A DNA stretch of 64,000 nt from Calliphora vicina (GCF_958450345.1 NC_088780.1:63883533-63947532); one strand, 5' to 3'; counted from the stretch's first letter, positions 9,516 through 21,575 are shown. The notes: generated by a model not told the origin, from the sequence alone. Numbers and translations are program-made.

Positions 9516-12400
9516 ATGAATTCTCTAAGAATTGGTTTTTGGAATGCTAACGGCCTTAGCCAACATAAGAATGAAGTACAACAATTTCTCCACCTTCAGG
9601 AAATTGATGTACTACTCGTTTCTGAAACACACTTTACCATAAAGAACTGTTTCAGAATTAACGGATACTATACTTATGATACAAAACATCCAAGTGGTAG
9701 AGCTTGTGGTGAAACAGCTATATTAGTGAGAAAGGATATTAGACATTTCCCAATGCCAGAATATAAAACGGACCACATCCAGGCCACATCTATAAATATA
9801 CCTGATGGTAGAGTTACAATATCTTCAATATATTGTCCTACTAGGTATAATATTAATAGAGACCTCAATAAGATTCCCGATCTAATTGACTTCGCTGTAA
9901 TCATGAATATAAAAAGAGAATTTATTTCAGTGATCCCTTCGCTGGACCTCTCGTCAGACCACTCGCCTACAGTTTTAACGTTATTAGAAGCTCCAAGTAA
10001 ATTGGAAAACTCTTACTCTTGTTTCCCTAACAAGAAAACGAACTGGTTAAAGTATAAAATGTATGTTAGCTCACACTTTCCACAGAACATCTCATTGAAA
10101 ATTGAATATGAAATACAATCCGCTGTCGATATATTTACAGACATTTTAACAAACGCCGTTAAAGTGTCCACGCCCCCAGTCACCCTGGGGAATTACAGAC
10201 ATTCAAAATATCCTAAAAACATTGAGTCTCTTATCAAAGAAAAGAAACGAGAACACTCAGACGTCAATGGCAACAATCGCGATCTCCGAACGTAAAATCT
10301 AAACTTAATCAGTGCCAAAGAAGACTTCACGTCGCCTTAAAGATTAATAAAGAATCTAACCTGAGAAATTATCTTAAAAACTTAGACCCTACTAAGAAAA
10401 CAGAATATAGTCTCTGGAAAGCTGTGAAAAATATGCAATGCCCTATTGTATATGAGTCGCCCATACGCCTTCAGAACGGAGAATGGGCAAAAAAAAAAAT
10501 ACTTCAGAAAAAATCGAAACATTTGCCAATCACTTGGAGAATGTATTTACCCAAAATGATACAAATTCATATATTAGAGATAATGTCATAAATAATGTGG
10601 TGCCAGCCCCACTAAAATTCCGGTTCTCTACCGTGAAGACTACAATCAAAGGTCTTAAGGCTGGAATATCATCTGGTATAAAATAAAATTACTACCACGA
10701 TGATAAGTAATCTGCGCAACTCAGCACTGAGAATTATTTTGTTCATATTTAACTCAATACAACGTATTGGATATTTCCCATCCTCATGGAAAATATCTGA
10801 TATAGTTATGATACCAAAACCGGGAAAAGATGTCACTCAAGTGACATCATACCGTTCCATTGGCCTATTTTCAATTTTTTTTAAAACTTTTTGTAAAGTG
10901 GTTACTTGACGAAAATTTTATTATTCCTGACCATCAATTTGGTTTCAGAAGGAAACATAGCACTATCGAACAGGTACGTCGGATAACTACACTTATTCGG
11001 AAAACCTTCGAGAACAAGCAGTATTGCTCCGCATTATATATTGACATATCTCAAGCCTTCGGTAAAGTCTGGCACGATGGACTAATACACAAAATTACTA
11101 GATTACTACCTGCGAACGTACATAAACTGCTTAAAAATTACATACAAGAAAGATCTTTCCAAATCAGATCAAAGGATGTGATCTCAATACGTCGAAAAAT
11201 ATCCGCTGGTGTACCACAGGTAAGTATTCTAGGGCCGTTATATACTGCAGATATGCCTATAAGCGCACTGAGTCACACATCTACATTTGCGGATGATACC
11301 GCTTTTTTAAGTACACATGAAAACCCCGCAATAGCTTCTGAACAACTCCAGTCTCACATCGGCGATTTGGAAAAATGTCTGGACAAATGGAAAATTAAGG
11401 TCAATGCAACAAAATGTATTCACGTTACATTTACTCTAAGACGTGAAAGTTGCCCTATAATACAGATAAATAATATCAAAATTCCAGAACAGAGCCATGT
11501 GAGATATCTCGGTATCCATCCTGATCGCCGTTTAACATGGTCCCACCATATTGAAGCCAAGGTTACACAAATAAAATTAAAGTCAGTTCAATTGTACTGG
11601 TTAATTGGCCCACGGTCTGCTCTAGACTTGGAATACAAAGTGCTTTTGTACAAAACAATTATAAAACCGATATGGCTATACGGCATTCAGTTATGGGGAA
11701 CAGCCTCCTCATTAGAGTATCCAAAACCGAAACCGAAAACCGGTCAACCGGTTTTTTCATCTTTGTAAACTGCATCGGTTTCGGTTTTTTTAACTTTTCG
11801 GTTTTTTGACAAACCGGTTTTTATAATACGGTTAACCGGTTTTAATGAAATATATTTTCTAAAGCTCAATCAAACATATTCATAAAAACTTTGATACAAT
11901 TTTTAAAAATATTGATTTATTTTATAGAAATTATAGCATTTGAAGATATAAAATAATTGCATAAAGATAGAGCTTTAAAAATTCTAAATAAAAATTTAAT
12001 ATAAACCGGTTAATCGGTTTTTTTGAAGACAAAAACCGAAACCGTTTAACCGGTTTTTTAAAAGACAATAATCAAAACCGGTTTTTTCAAAAACACACTT
12101 TTTCGGTTAAACCGGAAACCGGTTTTTCATATTTGCCGGTTTTTTCGACACTCTACTCCTCATCTAATCACAATAACAGGTTCCCCATGGTAATAGTAAT
12201 ATCCATAGGGATCTGAATGTCACCATAGTACGCGAAGAGATCAAACTCTCCAGTCTAAAATACATTTCAAAACTAATGGATCATCCAAACCCCCTTGCCA
12301 GGGAGTTGCTGTCATTTGATGGTCATAGACGACTGAGGCGATTGGAAACATAGGATCTGTCCAGATAATCATTTAACGAACACTCATGTTAGACACTGCA
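9516..12400 (+). pseudogene. Jockey-like LINE ORF2 (endonuclease-RT), broken
   Basis: The start at 9516 reads MNSLRIGFWNANGL with SETHF shortly after, the N terminus of an apurinic-type endonuclease. After about residue 115 the catalytic centre is missing: the text jumps from IYCPTRYN to NKIPDLIDF, an internal deletion, then keeps SSDHSP. Coding continues with frame changes near 10295, 10686 and 10870. The RT part has FGFRRKHSTIEQV, YIDISQAFGKVWHDG, an altered GVPQVSILGPLY block, TFADDTAF and YLGIHPDRRLTW. A hAT MITE (11713-12155) then interrupts it, and the 3' end follows. It cannot make an active protein. Confidence 0.85.
11713..12155. mobile_element. 443-bp hAT MITE with ACCGGTTAACCGG repeats
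   Basis: Ends TAGAGTATCCAAAACCG and CGGTTTTTTCGACACTCTA lie inside a perfect 8-bp duplication CTCCTCAT (11705-11712, 12156-12163). Both subterminal regions are packed with palindromic CCGGTTNAACCGG motifs. The second copy of the LINE 3' end (12618-12911) has the uninterrupted sequence GACTCCTCATCTAAC, which confirms the insertion point. Confidence 0.9.
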
Positions 12401-12503
12401 GCGGCAATAACAACTTTAGTTTTAGTTTAGGTTATGATTTTAATACTTATTGTAAATTTCTAAAAAGAAAGATTCAATAAAGAAAAAAGATAAAAAAAAT
12501 ATT
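12156..12503 (+). mobile_element. 3' end of the jockey-like LINE
   Basis: After the MITE, LINE sequence resumes with remains of the RT C terminus. It ends in an untranslated region with AATAAAG and an A-rich tail (GAAAAAAGATAAAAAAAAT near 12480-12503). This tail is the expected 3' end of a jockey-clade element. Confidence 0.75.
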
Positions 12504-12617
12504 CTCTTACTTCATCAATAGCTACGAAAGGAACGTCAAAACATACAAAAATTAAGGTGTGATGCGAAAGTTAAGGTACTAAGAATTGGCCTGAATTTTT
12601 AACTAAATTAATATCTT

Positions 12618-12911
12618 TTACAAAACCGATATGGCTATACGGCATTCAGCTATGGGGAACAGACTCCTCATCTAACATTGAAAAATTGCAAAGAAGGCAG
12701 TCAGCACTGTTAAGGACAATAACAGGTGCCCATGGTACATTCGCAATAGTAATATCCATAGGGATCTGAATGTCCCCATAATACGCGAAGAGATCAAACT
12801 CTCCAGTCTAAAATACATTTGAGGGTCATAGACGACTGAAGCGATTGGAAACACTGAATCTGGCCAGATAATCATTTAACGAGCACTCAACTTTAGTTTT
12901 AGTTTAGGTTA
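12618..12911 (+). mobile_element. Second, 5'-truncated copy of the LINE 3' end
   Basis: The stretch from ACAAAACCGATATGGCTATA to the TTTAGTTTTAGTTTAGGTTA motif repeats 11650-12440 without the hAT MITE and with a deletion of about 80 bp. It is a dead-on-arrival copy lying about 115 bp after the first. Confidence 0.8.
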
Positions 12912-12949
12912 AGTTGGATACCGAGATATCTCACATTTTCCTCCACGAT

Positions 12950-13580
12950 TTTTCTCATCTTGACGCGATGTAGAGGCTTAAATGCGATGATCTGTGTTGG
13001 TCATGCTGGAGGAGACAGTTTAACTTGAGTTGGCTGTCTCTGGTAGGGTCTCTCATTCCAGAAGAGCACGCGGTGAGCATGAAACTAAGAACTACCCCCC
13101 CTTTGTCTGATAGCGTCTGTTCACCTTTGGGGCGGCTATCAGATGTTCCATCAAGCCATTTTCCCCTCACTGAGAGGGGTGGTTTTTGTTGGTTACTGTC
13201 CGGCTGGTCCGTAAGGGCTCCTATATTGTCCGTCCGAAATCCACCAGCGTCTATTTCCCAAATTGGGCGGCTGGTGGTCTGTGTCTGTAATCACCTGGCA
13301 GCAGGTATAAAATGCACCAAAACTTGTCTGTATGGACACATGGAAGGTCGCAAGGCATGCCCCATGTACCCGGTCGGGGGCTTCATAATCTCCGGGGACC
13401 CTACTCCCACAGCGATGGTAACGGGCTGTGGAGAGTCGACTGTTACTGTAACCCAGGCTAATCAGGTGATTACACCGGGCCAGGCTAGTCTGCATTCTAC
13501 TGGTGTCGCAGGAGGTCAATCTGGTACACCCAGGTTGGCTGAATGTAAAAAACATACAGCAATTGATGGTAGTGACCTAA
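12950..13580 (+). mobile_element. LOA-like LINE, 5' region
   Basis: A GC-richer stretch leads into the ORF1 sequence downstream. The 200-codon open frame at 13025-13627 has no recognisable domain and overlaps another frame of equal quality, so I treat it as untranslated leader. Boundary on the left is uncertain. Confidence 0.45.
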
Positions 13581-13589
13581 GCGGCGAGG

Positions 13590-14443
13590 TACGTCTGGAC
13601 CTCTACAAGTACCTCCAAAGCTGCTAAAGCCCTAACCGTTAAGACCGCCCCTCCTTCTGCTGAGTCATCAGCGGTGCCTAAACGGCAACGTTCAGAGGAG
13701 GATGCGACAACCAAGAGCCAGCAACCGGTACCGAAAAGGCCTAAAGCGGCACAAAGATCTCTAGCTAAGTCTTTTAGCGAGATTGTCAAAGACAACCTCG
13801 ACAGAGCGGTTATAGATCGGAGTGTCAATGACGGATCCATATCTCAATCTAATTGGGATATGGTGAAGCAAAAACTGGTAGGGGTGTTCTGGAAAGTTCT
13901 CAAAGGGAACCCAGGTACTCCTCCTTAATGCGATGATGCTGTTTGGTACCAGGGTCACGTCAAACTTATGTCTTGTGTAGATGAACGCTCAGCGTAGCTA
14001 CTCAAGACTCCGTCGCATCATTGGGTGAAGTATGGCCGGGATCTAGGCTTGAGGTGGTATCGGTGAGTGAGATACCCCGAAAGCCTAGATCCATAGCTAG
14101 AATACCAGCTGAGCCATCTAGCCCGGAGGAGATCTTGGAGATCCTCCAGTGCTGTAACCCGCAGCTTCCAACTAACGATTGGAAAGTTGTTAAGGTTACT
14201 GATGCTGAGGGATCTTCCAGAACGGCGATCGTCGTCCTGAATAAGGACTCCTTGGGGCCGCTGAGGAAGACGCAAGGGAAGGTGTACTATGGATTTGGTA
14301 CTATCATCCTGCGTGTCTACCGAAGCGACAACAAAGACGATACCCCCTCTGAAGATGTAAACCCCATGCTCTTGGAAGAGGGCACTCTAAGGCTGCATCT
14401 GCTGTACTGCTCCTCCGAATTGCCAAGAACGGTGAGGAGCTAA
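13590..14443 (+). pseudogene. LOA-like LINE ORF1 remains
   Basis: Segments in order: SSAVPKRQRSEEDATT, SFSEIVKDNLDRAVIDRS, FWKVLKGNPGTPP, then after a stop DAVWYQGHVKLMSCVDERSA. A frame change near 13990 is followed by GEVWPGSRLEVVS, RIPAEPSSPEEILEILQCCN and LRKTQGKVYYGFG. The order and spacing match ORF1 proteins of LOA-group LINEs as I know them. At least one stop (13926) and one frameshift inactivate it. Its end overlaps the start of ORF2 in another frame. Confidence 0.65.
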
Positions 14444-16665
14444 TCATGGTCCAGGAACCTTGGATCCATCAGGATCGTATCTGTGGACTAAGTTTGAAGG
14501 GCTATAAGCTCTACTACGCTAAAGGCGCAGGTAAAATTAGATCCTGTATATTGGCTAAAAGCTCTTTGAATATCTTCATTCTGTCTGATTACAGCAATGA
14601 AGATACAGTAGCAGTCTCATGGGAAACCAATGAAGGCAGTTTGTTGTGGCTGATTTCCAGCTATATGGCGCACGATTATGGCGAGCATCTACCAAATGAT
14701 GCTGTCCGCAGTGCTTCTAATAAGGCGAATGAGTCCAGGATACCTTTGGTTATCTGTGCTGACGCTAACTCGCACCACACCAATACAATGCAGTGACACC
14801 AATATAAGAGGTGAGAGTCTTTTCAGTTTCATTCTTAATAGTAGTTTGGAAGTAGTAAATAGAGGTTCAGAACCTACCTTCATTGTTTCAAACAGAAGTG
14901 AGGTGCTAGACTTAGCACTTGTGAGTGCTGAGCACCACAGTATGATTACTAATTGGACTGTCGCTAGCGACTGCTCCTTTTCAGATCACCAATATATTGA
15001 CTTCAATATTAGTGTAACGTATAGGAGTGTTAATAACATTCTTAATAGGAAGAAGACCAATTGGGAGTTGCAATGTGACGTACTATCTCGGTCTTTACCA
15101 AACCCGCCCTCTATTGAGAGTAAGGAAGATATTGAGGTAGCAGTGGAGACACTTACAGAAGCATTTCAATCGGCTACTAACTTGGCCTGTAGGCCGATCA
15201 TCCGCAGAGGTAGGAATAAGCCTCTATGAAATCTTGAAATAGCACACGCCAGAAGGACGTGTCGTAAACTGTTCAACGAGGCAAAGAGGTTGGGTAACTG
15301 GCCGGCATACAATTCCTCATTGAATCACTTCAAGAACCTTACGAGGAATGGGAAAAGGAAAGCATGGAGGAACTCCTGTAGCGGCGTGGAAGAATCCTCT
15401 GAGACTAACCGATTACGTAAAATTGTATCAACCTCTCCGGTTGTACCAAGCTATATTCAGAAACCCTGTGGTAGATGGACTCTGAATAGTAAGGAAACAC
15501 TTGAGGTCCTACTAGACACTCATTTCCCAGGCTGCTTCCCAGTCGACGTTGAAACTGTGGATGAGGCTGCTGACTCCGTTGCTCCGTGTGAAAACTCTGT
15601 TCGGGTGAATAGAGAAAGAATTCAGTGGGCAATCAAAATCTTCGACCCGTTTAAATCCCCTGGGCCGGATGGTATTATTCCTGCTGATTTTCAGAAGAAT
15701 GAAGAAATAGTTGTACTATGGCTCATTAATATATACACAGCGTGTATCAGATGGACCTATATTCCAACATGGACGAGGTGTAGAGTAGTCTTCATTCCTA
15801 AAGGAGGTAAGGCGACTCATACTAAACCAAAGGACTACAGACCAATTAGTCTCGCATCCTTTTTGCTGAAAACCCTAGAAAGGGTGATTGCTGTATACCT
15901 GAGAATGAACATTCCGACTGAACTCATCTCTAAATCCCAACATGCCTACACTAAGGGCAGATCTGTGGAAACAGCTCTACATTCGTTAGTTGGCTCCATT
16001 GCAGAGTCGCTATCACATAAGGAGTATTCACTTGTTGCCTTCCTCGATATTGAAGGAGCTTTTAACAATGTCAGGCCAGACGCCATCCTATCTGCGATAG
16101 AAAAACTGGGAATTGATCTTTGTGTACGCCGGTTAGTCGGTAAGATACTTGGTTATAGAGTCATATGTGCTACCCTAGGTGGTACAAGTGTTTCAAAAGT
16201 GGCCAATCGTGGAACCCCACAGGGTGGAGTATTATCCCCACTTCTGTGGAATTTGGCTATGAATACCCTGTTGGTCAGGTATGCTGACGATGTTGCAGTA
16301 TTTATATCTAATAAATATCTGGATACAATATCTAGTTGGATGGAATCGGCATTAAGTACACTGAGTGAGTGGAGTATATCGAGTGGACTTAGTGTGAACC
16401 CTCAAAAAACGGAATTGGTTCCCTTCACTAGGAGGTATAAGATCGATGACTTTAGACTGAATGGAATCAGTCTTGAGATCAGGGATAATGCGAAGTATCT
16501 TGGCATCATTCTAGATAAGAGATTGTCCTGGAATATTAATATTCAGAACAGGATTAACAAGGCCTATGTGGCCATCAACTCCTGCAAAAAGGCTATTGGT
16601 ACTAACTGAGGTATTATGCCGAAAGGTATCAATTGGATCTTCAAAGCAGTCGTTAAATATATTCA
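14383..16665 (+). pseudogene. LOA-like LINE ORF2 (endonuclease-RT), broken
   Basis: The endonuclease N terminus reads HSKAASAVLLLRIA, EELIMVQEPWI and DRICG. A frameshift near 14790 precedes DANSHHT/SDTNIRG and SDCSFSDHQYIDF. After a stop at 15227 the RT begins: FDPFKSPGPDGIIPADF, RVVFIPKGGKATHTKPKDY, RPISLASFLLKTLERVI, AYTKGRSVETALHSLV, LVAFLDIEGAFNNV, NRGTPQGGVLSPLLWN, VRYADDVAVFI and YLGIILDKRLSW. The residues between LLWNLAMNTLL and VRYADD are fewer than usual, an in-frame deletion. A stop at 16607-16609 follows GTN, and homology fades at about 16665, where a mariner relic begins. Confidence 0.85.
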
Positions 16666-17560
16666 TTTGTTGTTAATCTCATTAAAACGAGTGACCAGAC
16701 AAAAGTGCGTACTAAAATTATTAAATATTTTCAACAAAACCCAACTTGGTCCTAAAAAAAAGTTGGCCAAACAATCAAAGGTCAAACTGATTCCAATGTG
16801 ATTAAACGGTAGCGGAGAACTAGTCCGTTGATAGAAAACCTGGTTCATGGTCCACATAATGTTTCTAAAGCAAATAAATAGAAAGCATTTTCAAAAGAGC
16901 GCCCAACACTTCCGGTAGGAAAGCAGTTCGGTTAGCTCAGTACGCGGACTATTTGGTATGAAAATTTAAAGCCAATGTAGTTTTGAAAACATACAGGGCT
17001 CAAAAAGTTCCTGGCAGCAACTCTGCTAAAAATTTAGAGGCCAAAGACAGAGCACGGAAATTGAAGTCAAATTTTATACAAAAAATATACCTGCTGCATA
17101 TTGGATGACGAAACGTACGTATGGAACATTTTTCGCAGCTTCTGGATCAATATTTTTATGTTGGGATCTATAAATACCGTAATTTACATCAAGGAATGTT
17201 TGCAAAAAGGATGCTTCCATTCATATAACTTCTTAATGTGTCCACTTATTTTTGGTATGTTTTGACATCCTGTCAATATGGTAAGAATAGTCCTGAGTAG
17301 CAAGAAAACAAGAATGTGGAATTTGTACCAAGAGAGGCAAATCCTCCAAACTGCCTGGAGCTAAGGCCAGTGGAGAGATATTGGGCTCTTGTTAAAAGAA
17401 AATTGAAGAGCACAAAAAAGGTGTACAAAAGTCTGGTAGATTTTAAACATTGTTTGAACAAAGTGACATAAAGCACTATAAAAACCATAATGGAAGGATT
17501 TCCGAAAAAAGTTCAAAATTTAGTGATTAGAACTAAAAAAATATTTTTTTTGTAAATTGT
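16666..17560 (+). pseudogene. Mariner/Tc1-type transposase relic
   Basis: Broken frames carry QKCVLKLLNIFNKTQ at the N-terminal side, LDDETYVWNIF in the catalytic core, and near 17320-17400 EANPPNCxELRPVERYWALV. The last is the C-terminal catalytic block of the IS630-Tc1-mariner superfamily, which normally contains the final acidic residue of the DD(D/E) triad. Many stops and frame changes make it a fossil. Terminal repeats were not found. Confidence 0.65.
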
Positions 17561-17607
17561 AATAATAATTTCAATCAAATAAAAAAATCACAATTGTAAG
17601 TTTGGTT

Positions 17608-18296
17608 TCATTATACTCTACACCACCATAGTGGGGAGGGTTTGTGCAGATGTTTGTAACGAGCAAAAATAATAACACCCACCTTAAAGTATATCGATCG
17701 ACAGCTGGCTGGCTGTCCATGTAAAACTTGTGCGCAGAGTACAGATCTAAATTTTGAAGATATTTCGATACAATTTGGTACATATTATTCTTTCAGCCCA
17801 AGGACCAAGCCTATTGAAACTGGCTGAAACCGGTCCATTATTTCACCTAGCCCCCATACAAATGTCCTTCCGAAATTGGACTTTATCGGTCATAAATGTT
17901 TAATTTATAAATGTATCTCCACAAATTGCGCTCCAAATAAGTTTTATATATACAAAATTCATGTCACCAAATTTTATTACAATCGGTCCATAATTAGTCA
18001 TAGCTCCAATATAGACCCGCTTCCGAAAATCACTTTAACGTGCATAAATCGCTTAAAAATGTTGTTATACTCACAAAATTCAACATAGTAAACTTTCATA
18101 TAGACATAAATCACACGACCTAATTTCATGGTGATCGGTCCATAATTGGTCATAGCCCCCACATAAGGCCCACTTCCCAAAATTACTCAAAAATATAAAT
18201 TATTGAAATTTTAAAAGAAAAATGTTTTTGCTCTTTTACACAGTGTAGGGTATTATATGGTCGGGCTTGACCGACCATACTTTCTTACTTGTTTTT
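17608..18296 (+). mobile_element. Mini-me-like repeat, copy 1
   Basis: It begins ATTATACTCTACACCACCAT and ends GGTCGGGCTTGACCGACCAT followed by ACTTTCTTACTTGTTTT. It is about 690 bp and closely matches 51511-52262. The layout resembles dipteran mini-me-type repeats, with a GTCY-like run near the start (here reduced to GGCTGGCTGTCC). No coding potential. Family name is by analogy. Confidence 0.55.
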
Positions 18297-18640
18297 ATTA
18301 ACATATATGTACTATGTTAAGAATTTTTCGATCTCAGTCCTTATTATCTCTTAAAGCCTTATTCATAAACAATTTTTAAATTTAAACAACGTTTTAAAAT
18401 CAAATTTTGTATGGAAATTTTGCTTTAAATTTAAAACATTGTTTAAATTTAAAATTTTTTTATTAATATGGGGGTTAGATTTTACGAATTATTCGCATTT
18501 GAAAATTAAAATTTTAGTTTCTTTCCCGATTTTCTTGAAATATATATTTTTTTTGAATTAGCAACAAATTAATAATCGTTAGAAAGAATTGTCTAAAAAC
18601 CACTACTGAGTCAAAAGTTATGTGTAGTCAAATGTAGAAA
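18297..18640. other. AT-rich, with a fragment of the GCACAGTGG repeat family
   Basis: At 18480-18610, GAATTATTCGCATTTGAAAA and TTTCCCGATTTTCTTGAAAT match internal parts of the family at 20352-20840. The rest is unassigned. Confidence 0.45.
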
Positions 18641-18644
18641 TTTT

Positions 18645-19040
18645 GAATATGCCGTATTGAAGGAAATGTGAAAAGTATACAAAAATTGTCAATGGAGCTG
18701 AATTTGGCTGGCGATTTAAAATTCGGTATTAAACCCTCAGCAATAAATGAAGACAATGGAAACTCCACCCATGAACAAGAGGACCTGTAAAGGCGATTAA
18801 AAATTACCAGCAACAAAATAAAAACCAGATATGATCGAGCAGCGAATTCTGAAGGATTTAACGAAGTCCAGTTTGTACTATTGTGTAACCACAAACTACA
18901 AATCCATTGGGATAGACCGTACGTGGAGATTAAGAAATTAAATGACTTCGACTACAGAATACAGAAACATAAGAGCCCGAGATCATGAAGGTCTTACATC
19001 TAGAATGATTAGCTTCATGCTATTCGGGACGAACCGGCTT
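18645..19040 (+). pseudogene. Ty3/gypsy pol C-terminal fragment
   Basis: A broken frame reads NKIKTRYDRAANSEGFNE, then LQIHWDRPYVEIKKLND and DYRIQKHKSPRS. This is the C-terminal tail of a Ty3/gypsy integrase, which links integrase to the 3' LTR. Stops occur after HEQEDL and after SPRS. A purine-rich tract, GGTGGGGGACAG (about 19041-19052), and an LTR start follow directly, as expected at the 3' end of the internal region. Confidence 0.7.
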
Positions 19041-19052
19041 TGGTGGGGGACA

Positions 19053-19300
19053 GTGTTACGAAATTGCACAATTTGAATTTAACAGTTTTAACGTCTGATT
19101 TTCACATCTACAATCTTTTGTATACATTGCTTTAAGTGGATACTTCTACTTATCAGCACAGTGATGCCAACATTACCTTTTAAAACTGCTCAAAGCTCTA
19201 GAAATTGAACATTCCTGTTTTGTCCGTTAGATAATTCATGAAACTTCTAGAATATAACACTGGGCTGAAGGTCTGAAGATTTGTATTTTTTAAAGAGCAA
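19053..19300 (+). mobile_element. Partial 3' LTR of a gypsy element
   Basis: It starts TGTTACGAAATTGCAC after a polypurine tract. The first 60 bases resemble the minus strand of the solo LTR at 25838-26445, so the two belong to related families. The right end is not recognisable and is set approximately. It contains a heat-shock-element-like cluster (19201-19252). Confidence 0.6.
19235..19252. promoter_or_regulatory. Four-unit heat-shock-element-like motif in LTR
   Basis: TTCATGAAACTTCTAGAA is four alternating TTC/GAA units with exact 2-bp spacing, the pattern bound by heat-shock factor. A further GAACATTC pair lies at 19207-19214. Regulation by heat is inferred from the motif only. Confidence 0.5.
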
Positions 19301-19628
19301 AAGTCCTTGTAGAATTTTCGAAAATAATTTTGAATAATCGAGTGAATGTCCACAGATCAAGTTAAACTCGCTTTCAATATTTATATTAATCAATTTTACA
19401 TAGAAGTATGTAAAATATTCCTTCGCCTTGGTAACGATCTTGTAGCAATGCGATTGCTTATATACAATCTGTGGTCTAGACCTCCTTTGTGGTTGAGCAT
19501 GTTCCTCTGGCACATTCACAAAGGGCGTCGCGACTTTAAAGGAGTGTATTAACTAAAGGTTATTCATCTTGTCAAGATATTGGGGCGATAGTGTACTACA
19601 TAGCTGTTGCGACAAATATTATGACATA
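19301..19628. other. Unassigned sequence, no gene seen
   Basis: Open frames on both strands (up to 90 codons) show no domain. Part may be LTR sequence of the preceding gypsy element. Confidence 0.3.
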
Positions 19629-20351
19629 CAGTGGTGGTCAAAACATATGCAACTAGCATCAGAATTTTACAAAAGTTGTTTAAACGAGTTTTAAAGGTAA
19701 ACAAAAATATTCATTTGCTTATAATATTTTTTTATTAATGCTTTAAAAATGAGAATATGAAATTTAATTCTGAATTTTTTGCATTGAAAAGAAAAAAAAT
19801 TAAAAAATCTACGTATGGGTTGATATTTCAATGGCCAAAACATATGCAACTAATTGCTTCTAAAACATTTATGTCTATAAAACTTAATATTTGGTGGCTA
19901 ATCCTATATTTTCAATGACGGCCTTACATCGGCAAGGCAGTGAAGCTATCATATTGGCAATAAAATTTGCAGGAATAGCGTTCCAAGCATCTACCAATCC
20001 TTGAAACGTAATATCTGAATTAGTGCAATTTTCGGGGTCGATTCTTTGATTAACGATTTCCCAAAAGTTCTCAATGGGATTTAAATCCGGTAATTGTGGT
20101 GACCATTCCATTACTAAAACTCTTTCTTGTGCTAACCTCGATTTAACAACATGTGAAGAGTGCTTGGGGTTGTTATCGTACTGAATAACTCATGGAAGAG
20201 GCATATTATCCTCAGAATTTGGAAGCATTACTCTTTCCAAGATGTCTCTATAGATAAATCCATCCATTATTTCATTAAATCTGAGCGATGGGCCAACTCC
20301 AGCAGCTGAAAAACAACTCCCATACCATTACGTTGCATCCTGCATGCTTCC
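19629..20351 (-). pseudogene. Tc1-like element, C-terminal transposase part and one terminus
   Basis: The terminus CAGTGGTGGTCAAAACATAT begins at 19629 after TA. On the minus strand from about 20340 to 19884 the transposase reads FIYRDILERVMLP, IQYDNNPKHSSHVV and SPQLPDLNPIENFWEIV, the second and third catalytic blocks of Tc1 transposases. In-frame stops occur near the start and before VIQYDN. The N-terminal half is absent because the GCACAGTGG repeat begins at 20352. Confidence 0.8.
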
Positions 20352-21488
20352 CCGACGCACAGTGGGGGATCTGAAAAAAAAGTGGAAATAAATCTGTAAC
20401 TTCTAAACGAATAGCCCGATTTTAAGAGGTGTCGATAAGTTTAAGTTTTGAATTTGGGCTTAAACAACCAAGGGGGGCCGAGCCACAATTCCCCAAAGTG
20501 GGGCACCTCGGGTATATCAAAAATTAAAAATGATGCCAAATTTTTGTTTGCGATCCGATTTGAAAGATTTTTATATATATGGAATGTACTAGACGGAATG
20601 TACTAGATGTATCTCTTATAGTTTACGAGTTATTCGCATTTGAAAAGTAAAATTTTATTTTTTTGCCTACCTTGGTCTGCCATTTTGCTAATAACGGATC
20701 CAATTCTTTCCCGATTTTCTTGAAGTATCTTTTTTTGAATTAACAACAAATTTATTAATAATCTTAAGAAAGAATTGTTAAAAAATATCTACTGAGTCAA
20801 AAGTTTTTTCGCCATTTTTTTTGAAAAAAGTACCTACATTAATTTTAAATTATATATAATAAAAATTATATATATATAAATAAATAATGTGTTTATATTT
20901 TTCTGAAAGATAACATTTCGGGAAATATTATAAAAGCAAAATAATATCAAAATTCGTATTATTGCGTGGTCCAGAGCCTTCCGAAGTAGACCTATTTTTT
21001 ATGTAAATTTCAACTTTAGACAACATATTCTAAAATCGCATAGCTGCTTTCAAAAAATTAAGACCAGTTTTGTATGTCCCAATCTGTTCTTCAATATCAT
21101 GCAAAGGGATTTCATAGCCCCGAGCTTGGTACCTTCAATAGATCCAAAAATCAAAAAAATCACAATTTTGGGATTTTTGGAAAGTTTTTTGGGAACGATT
21201 CATAAACACAACTTTTGCATTTTAAAATTTTAAATTTTCCAAAAAAATCAGCTATAATTTTTTATTCGCATATTTTTGAAAAAAGTCTTCAATAATTTTT
21301 TTAATTCTTAAAAATTTTGTACATTTTTGAAAAGAGGACATAATTTCCTTTTTTATTATACCCTTCAGCTTCGTGAGAAGGGTATATATAAGTTTGTCAT
21401 TCCGTTTGTAATTTCTACATTTTTCATTTCCGACCCTATAAAGTATATATATTCTGGATCCTTATAGATAGCGGAGTCGATTAAGCCA

Positions 21489-21493
21489 TGTCC

Positions 21494-21555
<62 letters not shown>

Positions 21556-21575
21556 CCGTCTGTCTGTCTGTCTGT
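21489..21575 (+). repeat. (GTCY)n microsatellite
   Basis: About 21 tetranucleotides of TGTC with occasional CGTC form a nearly perfect run. Confidence 0.95.

Larger units (their letters stand above)
8173..9520 (+). pseudogene. Jockey-like LINE ORF1 remains
   Basis: The first part (8173-8593) is an open frame of about 140 codons rich in N, S and T, cut by the MITE at 8594-9114. Coding-like sequence resumes after the MITE with a 108-bp in-frame tandem duplication at 9199-9306 and 9307-9414, each unit starting GASSAQY. It ends with SIENLIQTK immediately before ORF2. I see no clear CCHC knuckles, so the nucleic-acid-binding part of ORF1 is missing or lost. Position upstream of an endonuclease-RT ORF supports ORF1 of the same LINE; the N-terminal part alone would not be recognisable. 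Confidence 0.55.

Noticed and set aside
13025..13627. 200-codon ORF upstream of LINE ORF1
   Set aside because: No domain, an opposing ORF of similar quality, and its position in the leader of a LINE relic.
16925..16945. tRNA-like GGTTAGCTCAGTACGCGGA motif
   Set aside because: It recalls a tRNA D-arm but no matching T-arm, anticodon arm or acceptor stem follows. It lies inside the mariner relic.
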